NCBI GenBank assembly: GCA_019058425.1
Contig: JAHPYZ010000008.1
Coordinates: 34,935 to 93,431 of the forward strand
Origin: Promethearchaeota archaeon
GTDB taxonomy: Archaea; Asgardarchaeota; Lokiarchaeia; Sigyniarchaeales; SOKP01
Length of the DNA: 58,497 nucleotides
Direction: 5' to 3'
Part shown: positions 1 through 9,195 of the stretch, one piece after another
Layout: each line of letters begins with the position of its first letter
Numbering within the stretch: the first letter of the stretch is position 1
The notes under the pieces: model-generated
The model's input: only the letters and a program-made list of their open reading frames with translations
Database searches by the model: none
What the model was told of the DNA's origin: nothing
Program-made: the position numbers and the translations under genes

Positions 1-1384
1 TCAGATACTATCTCATTTGGAATTGTTAAAGTAGCATTTCCATACCCCGCACCAATAGTCTCATTTATTCTATTATTAGCATATGGGTCTATTACATGAG
101 TTACATTCCAGTTTTTTGGTTTTGAAATATTGAAATAGTAATTATTATCATAAGCACCTGGAATAGAAATTGGTATATACATCTTCCAGTTATAAACTGT
201 ATTGTTTTTAATGATAAATTCACTTCCTATTAAGTTGATAAATTCTCTTCTCGTATAAGATTGAGAGGTAGCGGTAACTTCACATTCTGAAAAAATTATT
301 AATGTCCCTGTAGAATTTGATTCAAATCCAAATATATAATTCTTCCCCCCAATATCTCCAAGCCAGTCATTAGATATAGTAACTTTTCCACTACCATAAT
401 CAATATCATTAACTGGTGTAGATATAGAATGCTCATAATCAGTTATATTCAAATTAATCTGAGATGGTTTTGCAATTGTTTGCAGTTTCATTGTGAAATT
501 GTCAATAAAAAGTGATAAATTTCCCGTTGGATTAATATCATCAGTAATACTAATATTAAAATTAAACTTTAGATTACCAGGGGGATTAAAACCATAGAAT
601 TCTGGGAAAAATGAGAATTCCACATTTTCCCACGTATTATTATTAATTTGATTTATTTTTGGATTAATTAATTCAATCTCTATTTCATTTAACCTAATAT
701 AACATTTGAATCTGCTCTTCTGGGAGTCGTCCATCCATGTAGCGTAATCAATAAATTTATATTGAAAACCTACTTCCCAGAATCCATAAGGAATTTGTTT
801 ACGATCTAAATAGCATGAATATTTTAGACACGAGTCTATGTTTTCCCAAGAAGTAGGACCGCTTGTAAGTTCTTCTAATGTTAATTTAATTGAATCATTG
901 TTGCTTAAAGAATTTTGATACCAGTTGGATTTGACATAAGCTCTATGTGATGTTGCTGTATGATTTGACCATAGAGAAGAATCTATAGGATCATTAAATG
1001 TCTCATTAATCCAAAGATTATTATATTCATAAATTTGATTCAAAGACCAATTAATCTCACTAGCTTCCCACTCATTAGGAACAATAATCGAGGCATTTTC
1101 ATTATTTGAAATATTAAGCTCATTATTAACAAAATAGGCTTGAGCAAATTTTGTTACATTTTGCGCTTTTCCTACTCCAGAATATTCAGATAAAGAAGAT
1201 TGGCTTAATTTGATTCCAATTTCATTATTAGGATCATTATCCCGATAGAAATTTGAATCTTTAATCAATTTTTCATTTAAAACTAGATTTATGTTAATAA
1301 TAAAAATAAAAATTGAAATAATCACTAAAACAGATAAAATATTAACAATAGGTCTTAATCTATTAGGAACAATTATCCCTTCAT
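1..1384 (-). CDS. Large secreted or membrane-anchored surface protein, N-terminal part (runs off left edge)
   Basis: An uninterrupted minus-strand frame runs from about 1382 to position 1 and continues beyond the window, giving about 460 residues. It begins with a basic stretch (NRLRPIVN) and one strongly hydrophobic segment, then a long polar region rich in Asn, Ser, Thr and aromatic residues with many N-x-S/T sequons. This is the composition of an exported archaeal surface protein. I recognise no enzymatic motif. The start is odd. The only nearby ATG (1384-1382) is one base out of phase with the long frame and meets a stop after three codons, and no in-phase ATG, GTG or TTG precedes the hydrophobic segment. 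A missing A in the sequence or a non-standard start (ATA at 1376) would both give a sensible N-terminus. That this is a coding region is clear, but function and exact start are not. Confidence 0.7.
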
Positions 1385-1673
1385 AAACTAATTATTTAGC
1401 TAATGTAAAAAATGGAAATAATTTTTCTCACTTAATTATTTATCAAAAGATATAAATATAGTTTTCTGTCATTTTTTTTTTTAAAACTAATCTCTATTTG
1501 AATCTTTATTTTTGTTTAGATCTTGATATTTGTAACTATTTATAATCAATTTAAGTATAACGACTTTATTACTTTTTCAATAACTCTGTACCAGAGAGAA
1601 ATAATCCAAATTTTTAAAATTCCATAACGATTTATAGAATTATTCGAATTAATAAAGAGAGATATGAAAACAG

Positions 1674-3413
1674 ATGACAATTTTATTAAATCCTAAAAAG
1701 CATGATCGCAATTATCCCGATGAGAATTCTAAAGAAATTATGCTAAAAACGATCGATTTTTTCGAAAAAAAGGGTAAAGCAAAACTAAAAGAAGGTTATC
1801 ACGAAAGGGTTTGGTATGCTGATTTTATTGAGTTTCAAAAAAACAATAAAATTTTTGCACAACTTCTAACACCATCCCAATATGGTGATAATGAGAATTA
1901 TCGCTGGGATACTTGGCGTATTTGCGAATTTAACGAAATTCTTGCATTTTATGGTCTTAACTATTGGTATACTTGGCAGGTTTCGATTCTAGGGCTTGGA
2001 CCTATATGGATGAGTAACAACGAAATAATGAAGAAGAAAGCTGCGCAATTACTTAAAGAAGGTGCTATATTTGCGTTTGGACTTTCAGAAAAAACTCACG
2101 GCGCAGACATCTATGGAACTGAGATGAAACTTACATTACAAGAAGATGAAACTTATCTAGCTAATGGAGAGAAGTATTATATTGGTAATGGTAACGAAGC
2201 GGAGATGGTATCTAACTTTGGGAAACTTGCGGATATGGATGGAAATATCCCTCCTTATGACATGAAAAATAAAGAGCAGTATGTTTTTTTTGTAGCAAAT
2301 TATAAACATAAAAATTATGAATTGAAGAAAAATGTCTGCGACAGCCAAAATTACGTAGCTAATTTTGCTCTACATGATTATCCCATAACTGAAGATGATA
2401 TTCTTTCTAAAGGAGAAGATGCATGGAATGCGTCACTGAATACTGTAAATGTAGGTAAATACAATTTAGGCTGGGCTTCAATTGGCATTTGTACGCATGC
2501 ATTTTATGAAGCAATTCATCATGCTTCTTATCGTAGATTATATAATATGTATGTGACCGATTTTCAACACGTAAAACAAAATTTTGTAGATGCTTATACA
2601 AGATTAGTCGCCATGAAATTATTTGGATTAAGAACTGCAGATTACATGCGTGTAGCTTCTAAAAAGGATCGGCGCTATCTACTTTATGCTCCTGTCATGA
2701 AAATGAAAACAACAACTCAAGGGGAAGAAGTTATCAATCTCTTATGGGATGTAATTGCGGCAAAAGGTTTTGAGAAGGATATGTATTTCGAAAACGCAGC
2801 TCAAGATATTCGTGCTCTCCCAAAACTCGAAGGGACGGTTCATGTGAATATTGCCTTAATTTTAAAGTTCATGTTAAGTTTTTTCATGAATCATAAGAAT
2901 TATGAGGAAGTTCCAAAACAAGATGCTATAAGAAATGATGATTTCCTTTTCAATCAAGGACCAGCTCGTGGATTAGGACAAGTGCGCCTTCACGATTGGA
3001 AGCCAGCTTTTGAGAAGTATGATTTACCCAATGTTAAAATTTTCTTGGAACAAATAAAACTATTCAATCTTTTAGGAACTAAAGCGACTCCAAATGCAGA
3101 ACAGCAAAAAGATATGGATTTTATGCTCTCTGGAATTGGTGAAATCTTTTCTCTTATTGTCTATGCTCACCTTATCATTGAAAATGCTCCAATATACAAC
3201 ATCGATGAAGATACGGTTGATCAAATTTTTGATTTTCTTGTAAGAGATTTTTCAAAATATGCTTTAAACCTTTATCAAAAATCTGGCACTACCCCTGAAC
3301 AGATGGAGTGGTGTTTAAAAATGATAAAAAAACCTAATGTAGATGAAGAGCGATTTAATAAAGTCTGGAGCACTGTACACGCCTTAAAAGATGCATACCA
3401 GATGAATGATTAA
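1674..3413 (+). CDS. Acyl-CoA dehydrogenase family protein (long form)
   Basis: Predicted FAD-dependent acyl-CoA dehydrogenase, which oxidises an acyl-CoA to the enoyl-CoA. At 579 residues it is longer than the usual roughly 380-residue enzyme and nearer the long form with a C-terminal helical extension. Family signatures are visible: FGLSEKTHGADI near residues 135-146 corresponds to the flavin-contacting loop, YYIGNGNEAEMVSNFGK near 168-184 to the following beta-domain motif, and LEGTVHVN near 385-392 to the conserved Y/L-E-G-T segment, in which Glu386 aligns with the catalytic base of medium-chain enzymes. A Cys/His-poor interior and no signal peptide fit a cytosolic enzyme. It stands alone, and the upstream gene diverges. 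Substrate chain length cannot be read from the sequence. It could serve fatty acid, amino acid or aromatic acyl-CoA oxidation. Confidence 0.88.
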   Translation: MTILLNPKKHDRNYPDENSKEIMLKTIDFFEKKGKAKLKEGYHERVWYADFIEFQKNNKIFAQLLTPSQYGDNENYRWDTWRICEFNEILAFYGLNYWYTWQVSILGLGPIWMSNNEIMKKKAAQLLKEGAIFAFGLSEKTHGADIYGTEMKLTLQEDETYLANGEKYYIGNGNEAEMVSNFGKLADMDGNIPPYDMKNKEQYVFFVANYKHKNYELKKNVCDSQNYVANFALHDYPITEDDILSKGEDAWNASLNTVNVGKYNLGWASIGICTHAFYEAIHHASYRRLYNMYVTDFQHVKQNFVDAYTRLVAMKLFGLRTADYMRVASKKDRRYLLYAPVMKMKTTTQGEEVINLLWDVIAAKGFEKDMYFENAAQDIRALPKLEGTVHVNIALILKFMLSFFMNHKNYEEVPKQDAIRNDDFLFNQGPARGLGQVRLHDWKPAFEKYDLPNVKIFLEQIKLFNLLGTKATPNAEQQKDMDFMLSGIGEIFSLIVYAHLIIENAPIYNIDEDTVDQIFDFLVRDFSKYALNLYQKSGTTPEQMEWCLKMIKKPNVDEERFNKVWSTVHALKDAYQMND

Positions 3414-3492
3414 ATCATTTACACTTAATTTTTAATTCTATTTTTTTAAATCAAGTTAAATAAATTATAAATAAAAAAAATAAGTTAATTGC

Positions 3493-3684
3493 TTATTGTT
3501 TATCTTTTCTTATAATATATGGAAACTCATCACTAAATTCAAATAATTCAGGATAATTGAGTTTCCAACCACGAGATTTGAGAATTCTTTTCTTAATTTT
3601 TTGCCTGTGGATAATTTTCCTGCTAATTCGATTTCGTGGATATTTAGTTTTTTTTTTCTTTTGCCTTTGATATATTACTGACAT
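3493..3684 (-). CDS. Small highly basic protein, unrecognised
   Basis: A 63-residue frame whose N-terminal half is almost entirely Lys/Arg (QRQKKKKTKYP, then RKIIHRQKIKKRI). The C-terminal half is aromatic and mixed in charge (WKLNYPELFEFSDEFPYIIRK), which looks more protein-like than random AT-rich reading. A purine-rich GAGGTGG lies upstream, but closer to an out-of-phase ATG that opens a three-codon frame, so the start is uncertain. The composition suggests a nucleic-acid-binding role, but I recognise no family and the call rests on composition alone. Confidence 0.4.
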   Translation of the reverse strand: MSVIYQRQKKKKTKYPRNRISRKIIHRQKIKKRILKSRGWKLNYPELFEFSDEFPYIIRKDKQ

Positions 3685-4226
3685 GCTAATCCGTCATAGC
3701 GAATTAGCCACCTCTTAATTTTGTTATAATTTATAAAAAAGCATTTATATTTCAAGATTTAAATATTAAATATCCTTTCCACTATTTAAACCTTGCTATC
3801 TTTGATAAAAATAATATAAACCTAAATATCTCTGATTAAAACCCCAAATTCAATGATTTGTTTATATTCCTCGAATCTTGAAGCTATTATTCATTATATG
3901 CATCTACTATGAGATTACTAATCAGTCTAATTGATGATTAAAACCAATTAATTAGATATCATTATAATTTCTCATCTATGCGTTTTCTGGAGTAACCTTC
4001 AAGGGTTACGTATGCGTTATTGACATTGATAAGGGAAAACGCTATTTTTTCTAATAAGAAAACGAGAAATGTTAAAAAATTCGTACATAATAATTAGAGT
4101 AAATCCAATTCTGCCAAAATTATTAGTAAAAATAAGAAGAATTACCTATATTAATTTTTTTATCCTCAATTGTACATTTCAAAATTCTTAAAATATTTAT
4201 TTTAATACATCCATAAGAAATTAATT
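3685..4226. other. Gene-free 540-base stretch with nested inverted repeats (3967-4070)
   Basis: No convincing reading frame is present. Most of it is AT-rich, but 3967-4070 contains several less AT-biased complementary segments. ATTTCTC (3967-3973) matches GAGAAAT (4064-4070). GCGTTTTC (3980-3987) matches GAAAACGC (4035-4042). CGTTTTCT (3981-3988) alternatively matches AGAAAACG (4057-4064). GTAACC (3992-3997) matches GGTTAC (4004-4009) across a six-base loop. The word TATGCGTT occurs twice. This could be a structured leader or a small RNA lying about 155 bases upstream of the next plus-strand gene. No known RNA family is recognised. Confidence 0.4.
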
Positions 4227-5384
4227 ATGAATAGTTTTGATCGAATCTGGAAGGCATTAAATCTTGAAGTGCCAGATAGAATTCCTACTCACACAATAAA
4301 CATTGATGGCAATGTTGCTGATATAATACTGGGAAAACCAGAAAGAACCGCATTTGATGTGTTTGACGAGATGGAACAGAAATATCCTGATGAGTGGGTC
4401 GAGAAAATTAATCAAATCCTTGATGATATTGAAATTAGTGTCTTTGCGAAATGTGTTCGGGCAGGTTATGAACTCGGTTTTGATGGTGTTGGTATCCAAT
4501 ATATCCCATTTATCCTTGAAAGTCAAACTGAGATGACAGACATATTTGGGAAGAGGCACAAGGTAAGGAATATTGATGGAAACCCATATCCAGATTACTA
4601 TGGTGGATATATTAAAAATAGGGAAGATTGGGAAACATATCCTAAACCAGATTTAAAAGAAGAATACAGAAGAGCTAAAAAATTTTATAAAGGAGTTCTT
4701 AGGAAGTGTCGTGATATTAAGGATGACATTTGCATATTTGCGCAAAATGCCCTTACTTCAGTATTTCCCCCTGTTTGGCAAGGAATGGGAATGACCAATT
4801 TCGTTAGAGCTTTGAAAAATGACCCTAAATTAATTGAGGAACGCTTTAGATATACTACAGATTTTGTTTTAACGGTATTTAAAGCCTATTCAGATTGTGG
4901 GGCTAAAATTTTTTTAGAGGGTGGAGATATTGCACATAGTGGAGGACCTATGATAAATCCAAAATACTTTAATAAATATTTATTACCTTGTTATCAAGAA
5001 GTAGCAGAAGTTATTCATAATTGGGGCGGAAAATACATCTTACATACGGACGGAGATATTACCAGTCTTTTAGACTTTATAGTTGATTCTGGTTTCGATG
5101 GACTCCAGTGCTTAGAACCTCCATTAGTAGATCCTTATTTAGTTAAGAAGAAAGTAGGAGATAAATTATGTCTTTCAGGAAATATTGATACTAGACATAT
5201 CTTGGTAAAAGCCCCAAAAAATGAAGTTATTCAAGCTGTGAAAGAGGCAATTAAAGCGATGGGTTCTGGAGGGGGATTTATGTTATCTCCAGCTAATTTT
5301 CACCCTGAGATCTCTGTTGATCATTTAAAATGGATGATTGAAGCAACAAATATGTATGGAGGTTATCCATTAAAAGACCTTTAG
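4227..5384 (+). CDS. Uroporphyrinogen decarboxylase (UroD)-like family protein, probable corrinoid-linked methyltransferase
   Basis: The whole 385-residue protein follows the UroD/MtaA-type TIM barrel. It shows an N-terminal (F/W)-x-A-L-x-x-x-x-x-D-R-I-P segment (residues 7-20), a central EGGDIAHSGGPMINP (231-245) and a C-terminal LSGNIDT (316-322) followed by SPANFHPEIS (354-363). In archaea and anaerobes such proteins usually move methyl groups between a corrinoid protein and a thiol acceptor instead of making haem. The zinc site of MtaA-type enzymes (His-x-Cys plus a distal Cys) is not intact: His273 is followed by Asp275 in HTDGD, and no Cys is seen at the distal position. The acceptor or chemistry may therefore differ. 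No corrinoid protein gene is adjacent. It converges on the ABC operon with only 20 bases between. Confidence 0.83.
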   Translation: MNSFDRIWKALNLEVPDRIPTHTINIDGNVADIILGKPERTAFDVFDEMEQKYPDEWVEKINQILDDIEISVFAKCVRAGYELGFDGVGIQYIPFILESQTEMTDIFGKRHKVRNIDGNPYPDYYGGYIKNREDWETYPKPDLKEEYRRAKKFYKGVLRKCRDIKDDICIFAQNALTSVFPPVWQGMGMTNFVRALKNDPKLIEERFRYTTDFVLTVFKAYSDCGAKIFLEGGDIAHSGGPMINPKYFNKYLLPCYQEVAEVIHNWGGKYILHTDGDITSLLDFIVDSGFDGLQCLEPPLVDPYLVKKKVGDKLCLSGNIDTRHILVKAPKNEVIQAVKEAIKAMGSGGGFMLSPANFHPEISVDHLKWMIEATNMYGGYPLKDL

Positions 5385-5402
5385 AAAAAAAAAAAAAAAA
5401 AA
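5385..5402 (-). terminator. Poly-T tract after the ABC exporter operon
   Basis: Eighteen consecutive A on the plus strand are eighteen T on the coding strand of the minus-strand operon and begin two bases after its last stop codon. Oligo-T tracts without a hairpin are the usual intrinsic terminators of archaea. Confidence 0.6.
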
Positions 5403-5404
5403 TA

Positions 5405-7018
5405 TTATTCGATTTTCTTTAAATGTCTTAAACCCTTAAAGAATAAGGGAAGTGATATCACAAGATGTATGGAAATATATATTATTGTAGGAGCTAATTC
5501 CCAAGTAATGAGAACACGGAAGATGTCCCCCAACCATATCATCAAGAAGATAAAACCCATGAGTACTCCCATTTGGATAACAATTAGCTTAAATATATTT
5601 ATTCCCATATGTTTTCCTTTCTCTTCAAATGCAGGGCTAAAACCTTGTATTCCAATTGCTTGAAGCAGTACCATTATTCCATATGCTAAATAAGCGATGA
5701 AGAAAACTATCACAGAAACTACATCATATTGAAACAAGAATGTAAAGAAGATGGTAACTACCAGATCTAATATCAAATTAATAATACTCATTGCAAAAAT
5801 ATATGAATATACTAACCCATTGATGTTCCTTGGACTCCGCTTATAAACCCATAACAAGTCTTTACTTCCTACAAAGATGAAACTCCCAAGCATTATACCA
5901 TAAAGCATACCTCCCATAAATACAACCATTAGTCTTGTAAATCCTCCTGATATAAACTGTTGTTGAGCATCCCTTACAGAAAATGAGAAGATCACACCAT
6001 AAACGCAAGTAATACCACCCAGATAAATTAGCTTCATGATATTTTCCTTCTTTCGGAAAAACTGCTTGAACTGGGTGATTATTAATCCCTCCCATTTTGT
6101 ACCAATGATTCGTCTATTGAATTTATAAAATGCGTTTTCCTTTTCTATAACAGAACTTACTTTTTCAACACCACCTTCGAGTGTATAGAATCTATCAGCT
6201 TTTTTATAAGAGATATATAAGATCATTATTGGTACAAGAATTACAAGAGCTAGACTCGTCCATATATTTAAGATGTAGGTGCTTAATAATGTAGGATCGA
6301 ATGAATACAGTATTACATTAGAGAACCATAATGGTGGATACCACATAAGATAATTCTTAAATTCTGGATGATCCATGATGAATTGAAACCCAAACTGTAA
6401 AGAATAGATAAGTGCAACCATCCCAATTGAAAGGAGGATTAACAATGCTTTAGCTATATCTCGTGCTTTTTCACTCTTAGCAATCTTGTGTTCTAACCAA
6501 CTCATTATTATCGTACCAACTAAATTTGCAAGAAAAACAAGGCCAAATACACATGTATAAATAACAAGGGTTTGTATAAAATTCAAGTTGAAAATGGGAT
6601 TTAACATATTTACAAAGATAGGTGTAAGTGCAAACACATAAGAGAACAATATAGGTATTTTTCCTGAGAACTCTCCTAAAAAGATATCCCCGGCTGTGGT
6701 TGGGGATGCTAATAGTATTTCTTTAAATCCAATCTCTGTTTGACGATAAATATTATTTAGAGGATAAATCATAATCATAATAAAAAATATCATCATCAAT
6801 TGTTCAATTATCATTGCTATAGAGGGAACTAAAATTGGAGAGAGATCCTCCAATCCGGCTAATGTCGGCATAAATTGGTCAAAAATCAAGGGACAGAGAA
6901 AAAACGCCCAGAAGATCAAGAAAGAGTATAAAACTAAGAAAAATGCTAACCGGTTTTTACGAAATTTTGAGGTTCTAACCCTCATTTCATTCTTAGCAAT
7001 TTTCGTCCATAACGCCAT
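5405..7018 (-). CDS. ABC-2-type transporter permease
   Basis: A 537-residue integral membrane protein with roughly twelve hydrophobic segments and a cytoplasmic loop near residues 280-320. It looks like two ABC-2-type membrane domains in one chain. The N-terminus (LWTKIAKNEMRVRTSKFRKNR) is a basic amphipathic segment typical of ABC-2 exporter subunits. It lies six bases downstream of its ATPase gene, so the two form one export unit. The substrate is not evident. The N-half loop near EIGFKEILLASPTT resembles the connector of the CcmB/NatB-like branch. It is the last gene of an operon that begins with two XRE-type regulators. Confidence 0.85.
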   Translation of the reverse strand: MALWTKIAKNEMRVRTSKFRKNRLAFFLVLYSFLIFWAFFLCPLIFDQFMPTLAGLEDLSPILVPSIAMIIEQLMMIFFIMIMIYPLNNIYRQTEIGFKEILLASPTTAGDIFLGEFSGKIPILFSYVFALTPIFVNMLNPIFNLNFIQTLVIYTCVFGLVFLANLVGTIIMSWLEHKIAKSEKARDIAKALLILLSIGMVALIYSLQFGFQFIMDHPEFKNYLMWYPPLWFSNVILYSFDPTLLSTYILNIWTSLALVILVPIMILYISYKKADRFYTLEGGVEKVSSVIEKENAFYKFNRRIIGTKWEGLIITQFKQFFRKKENIMKLIYLGGITCVYGVIFSFSVRDAQQQFISGGFTRLMVVFMGGMLYGIMLGSFIFVGSKDLLWVYKRSPRNINGLVYSYIFAMSIINLILDLVVTIFFTFLFQYDVVSVIVFFIAYLAYGIMVLLQAIGIQGFSPAFEEKGKHMGINIFKLIVIQMGVLMGFIFLMIWLGDIFRVLITWELAPTIIYISIHLVISLPLFFKGLRHLKKIE

Positions 7019-7024
7019 GTTTTA

Positions 7025-7840
7025 TCACTTCCTTTTCTTTTTTTCTTTCTTTTTTGGAATTTCATTATTTGGACCATTTTCACGCCAAGCTAATAAATCT
7101 TCCATACGTTTTGCGCCCATGATATTAAGGTACGCCTCTTCTAAGTCTTTAGCATTTTGAGATTCAATTATTTCTTTTGGACTACCTTGTAATTTCAAAG
7201 TTCCTTTATCTATGATTCCTATAATATCACATAATTCTTCGGCTGCATCAAGAAGATGGGTACAGATAAAAATAGTCTTATCTGCTTTCTTCGCCAAATC
7301 TGAAATAAGATCTTTAACCATTCTCGCCGCTGCAGGATCCAGATTAGACGTTGGTTCATCTAAAAAAATAATCTTGGGATCCTGAATTAAAGCTGCACAA
7401 AGACAAATCTTCTGTTTCATCCCACGTGAATATCCTTCTAATAAGTCGTTTTCTCGTCCTTCAAGATCAAAGATATCAAGCAGTTCATCAATACGACTTG
7501 AAATTGTTGCCTTCGGTAGATAATATAACTCACCAATGAATTCTAAGAATTCTTTTGCAGTTAACTTTTGATATAATCCAGGTGACTCTGGGAGAAATCC
7601 ACAAATCATCTTCACATCAGTAGTCTGGGTGAGAATATTGTACCCTCCTACGAAAGCAGTACCACTTGTCGGAGATATAATTCCATTTAACATCCTGACT
7701 GTGGTAGTTTTACCAGCTCCATTTGGTCCTAATAGACCATAAGTAGTACCATATTTAATCTCGAGGTTTAAGTCTTGTACAGCTACAATATCTCCAAAAA
7801 TCTTGGAAAGATCTTTGGTTATTATTGCCAATTTTTCCAT
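7025..7840 (-). CDS. ABC transporter ATP-binding protein
   Basis: A 271-residue nucleotide-binding subunit with all motifs intact: Walker A GPNGAGKT (residues 38-45), signature YSRGMKQ (137-143), Walker B IIFLDEP ending with Asp161-Glu162, and the H-loop His195 in CTHLLD. The signature begins YSRGM instead of the common LSGGQ/YSGGM, as in the Na+/multidrug/lipid exporter branch. A Lys-rich tail (KKKEKKKKRK) closes the protein. It sits six bases upstream of the permease and about 50 bases after an XRE regulator on the same strand, so regulator and exporter are probably cotranscribed. Confidence 0.9.
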   Translation of the reverse strand: MEKLAIITKDLSKIFGDIVAVQDLNLEIKYGTTYGLLGPNGAGKTTTVRMLNGIISPTSGTAFVGGYNILTQTTDVKMICGFLPESPGLYQKLTAKEFLEFIGELYYLPKATISSRIDELLDIFDLEGRENDLLEGYSRGMKQKICLCAALIQDPKIIFLDEPTSNLDPAAARMVKDLISDLAKKADKTIFICTHLLDAAEELCDIIGIIDKGTLKLQGSPKEIIESQNAKDLEEAYLNIMGAKRMEDLLAWRENGPNNEIPKKKEKKKRK

Positions 7841-7891
7841 TTTTTTATTTTTACAACTCCAATTTTTTATTTTATTCGTTTTAATATATTT

Positions 7892-8311
7892 TTAATTTTC
7901 AGCTTCTTCTTCGAATAGGTCCTCAAATTTGATTCCTAAACTATTTGAGATTTTAATTAACAAATCCTCATTAAAACTCGAGGTTAGATCGTCATCGTCT
8001 ATTTCACTTAAAGAAGCCAGTTTTTCGAGGTTGATATTAGCAGTTTCAGCAACTTCCTTTAATTCTGCTAATGATTTGCCCTCCAATATTTCCTTTATTA
8101 TTGGTTCTTGATAAAAAATGTTATCTAATGTAGTTTGAAAAATTTCAGTTAATTTAAACGATAAAGTTAAAGAAGGGTTATAATCCCCTTTCTCTAAATA
8201 ATAGATCGTTTGACGAGAAACCCCTACTTCATCAGCTATTTGTTGCTGTGTTAAGCCAAGATTATCTCTTAATTCTTTAACTCTTGACCTAATTGTTTTT
8301 TTAAATTTCAG
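7892..8311 (-). CDS. XRE-family transcriptional regulator, probable CTG start
   Basis: A typical Cro/C1 helix-turn-helix occupies residues 8-68 (LGLTQQQIADEVGVSRQTIYYLEKG). It is followed by a second, degenerate copy of the same fold in the C-terminal half (LIKISNSLGIKFEDLFEEE). A start at TTG 8086 would delete the first domain. Upstream of it the phase is open back to a stop near 8339, but it holds no ATG, GTG or TTG. I chose CTG at 8311 because GGTGA lies seven bases before it, giving 139 residues. The ATG at 8325 is out of phase and would need one extra base. The gene lies between the membrane XRE gene and the ABC genes, so it probably controls the exporter operon. Confidence 0.75.
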   Translation of the reverse strand: MKFKKTIRSRVKELRDNLGLTQQQIADEVGVSRQTIYYLEKGDYNPSLTLSFKLTEIFQTTLDNIFYQEPIIKEILEGKSLAELKEVAETANINLEKLASLSEIDDDDLTSSFNEDLLIKISNSLGIKFEDLFEEEAEN

Positions 8312-8367
8312 GTATTTCTCACCATAGTTATTTTGAAATTAAAATAATTTTAAAAAAAATAATTATA

Positions 8368-9195
8368 TTATACCAATTTAAACAACTCTTCTATTTTACA
8401 TTGTAATACTTCAGCGATTCTATATGCTAATGCCAAACTTGGATTATACTTTCCCTCTTCTAGGTATTTTATTGTTTGAAGTGGGACACCGACTTTTTCC
8501 GCAAGATTGGCAGCAGTAATTTGAACTTTTTCTCTCATTTCTTTTATTGTCGTCTGTAAATATTCCCCTTCTCGCATTTTCGAAAGAATATAACTAATAA
8601 AATTATCAAAAGCTAATTCTTCTGGTTTGAATATTTTATCCTCTAAACCACTTGGAATTGCTGAGTACTTAGTTAGTCTTTCTTTTATTTTTTCCTCAAT
8701 TATATTAGGATCGATTAATCCGGGAATATACCCTTCTGGACGAGCAACTCCTGATTTTGCACTTGCAGCTGCAGCACTCGATCCTGCGGTTTCAATTTTG
8801 ACTGTGTATATCTTATACATCCTATCAAAGACACCATTGGTGATATTTATATTTTGAATTCTACTATATGGAATAGTGGCTCGGACTCTGTTAAAAACTC
8901 CATGTTGAAGAATTATATCATTATCTAATATTTCAAATGAAAACATTTTGACATATCGATTATAATACCACATTGCAGATAGTAAAACAACTACAAATGG
9001 GAGCACAACTGAATATATCATTATCCATAAAAACCACTCATATAGGAAGGTCGGTTCAAAGAAGTACACAAGCCAAAATGTAATGATCATCCAAGATGCA
9101 TAAAACAAGAAATATCCAATGACTGTCTTAAAAACCTGTTTTTTTGCATATTTAGAAGAGATATTTCCTTTAAATGTTTGATCTGTTTTACTCAT
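8368..9195 (-). CDS. Membrane-anchored bacterial-PH-like (bPH2/DUF304) domain protein fused to XRE helix-turn-helix
   Basis: The 275-residue protein has two membrane helices (about residues 24-46 and 54-76). A YdbT/bPH2-like beta domain follows, with the family motif IPYSRIQNINITNGVFDRMYKIYTV-like over about 108-132 and an Ala/Ser-rich loop (GSSAAAASAKSG). The C-terminus is a Cro/C1 helix-turn-helix at about 220-275 (AANLAEKVGVPLQTIKYLEEG). The last 35 residues resemble the first domain of the next gene (YLE-x-G-x-YNPSL), so the two regulators are related. GGAGG stands seven bases before the ATG, a strong ribosome-binding site. It heads the operon regulator-regulator-ATPase-permease. I infer a membrane sensor that binds DNA directly; no ligand is evident. 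Confidence 0.82.
   Translation of the reverse strand: MSKTDQTFKGNISSKYAKKQVFKTVIGYFLFYASWMIITFWLVYFFEPTFLYEWFLWIMIYSVVLPFVVVLLSAMWYYNRYVKMFSFEILDNDIILQHGVFNRVRATIPYSRIQNINITNGVFDRMYKIYTVKIETAGSSAAAASAKSGVARPEGYIPGLIDPNIIEEKIKERLTKYSAIPSGLEDKIFKPEELAFDNFISYILSKMREGEYLQTTIKEMREKVQITAANLAEKVGVPLQTIKYLEEGKYNPSLALAYRIAEVLQCKIEELFKLV

Noticed and set aside
2157-2601. Minus-strand reading frames inside the acyl-CoA dehydrogenase gene
   Set aside because: They lie wholly within a well-supported gene on the other strand and have no motif or promoter of their own.
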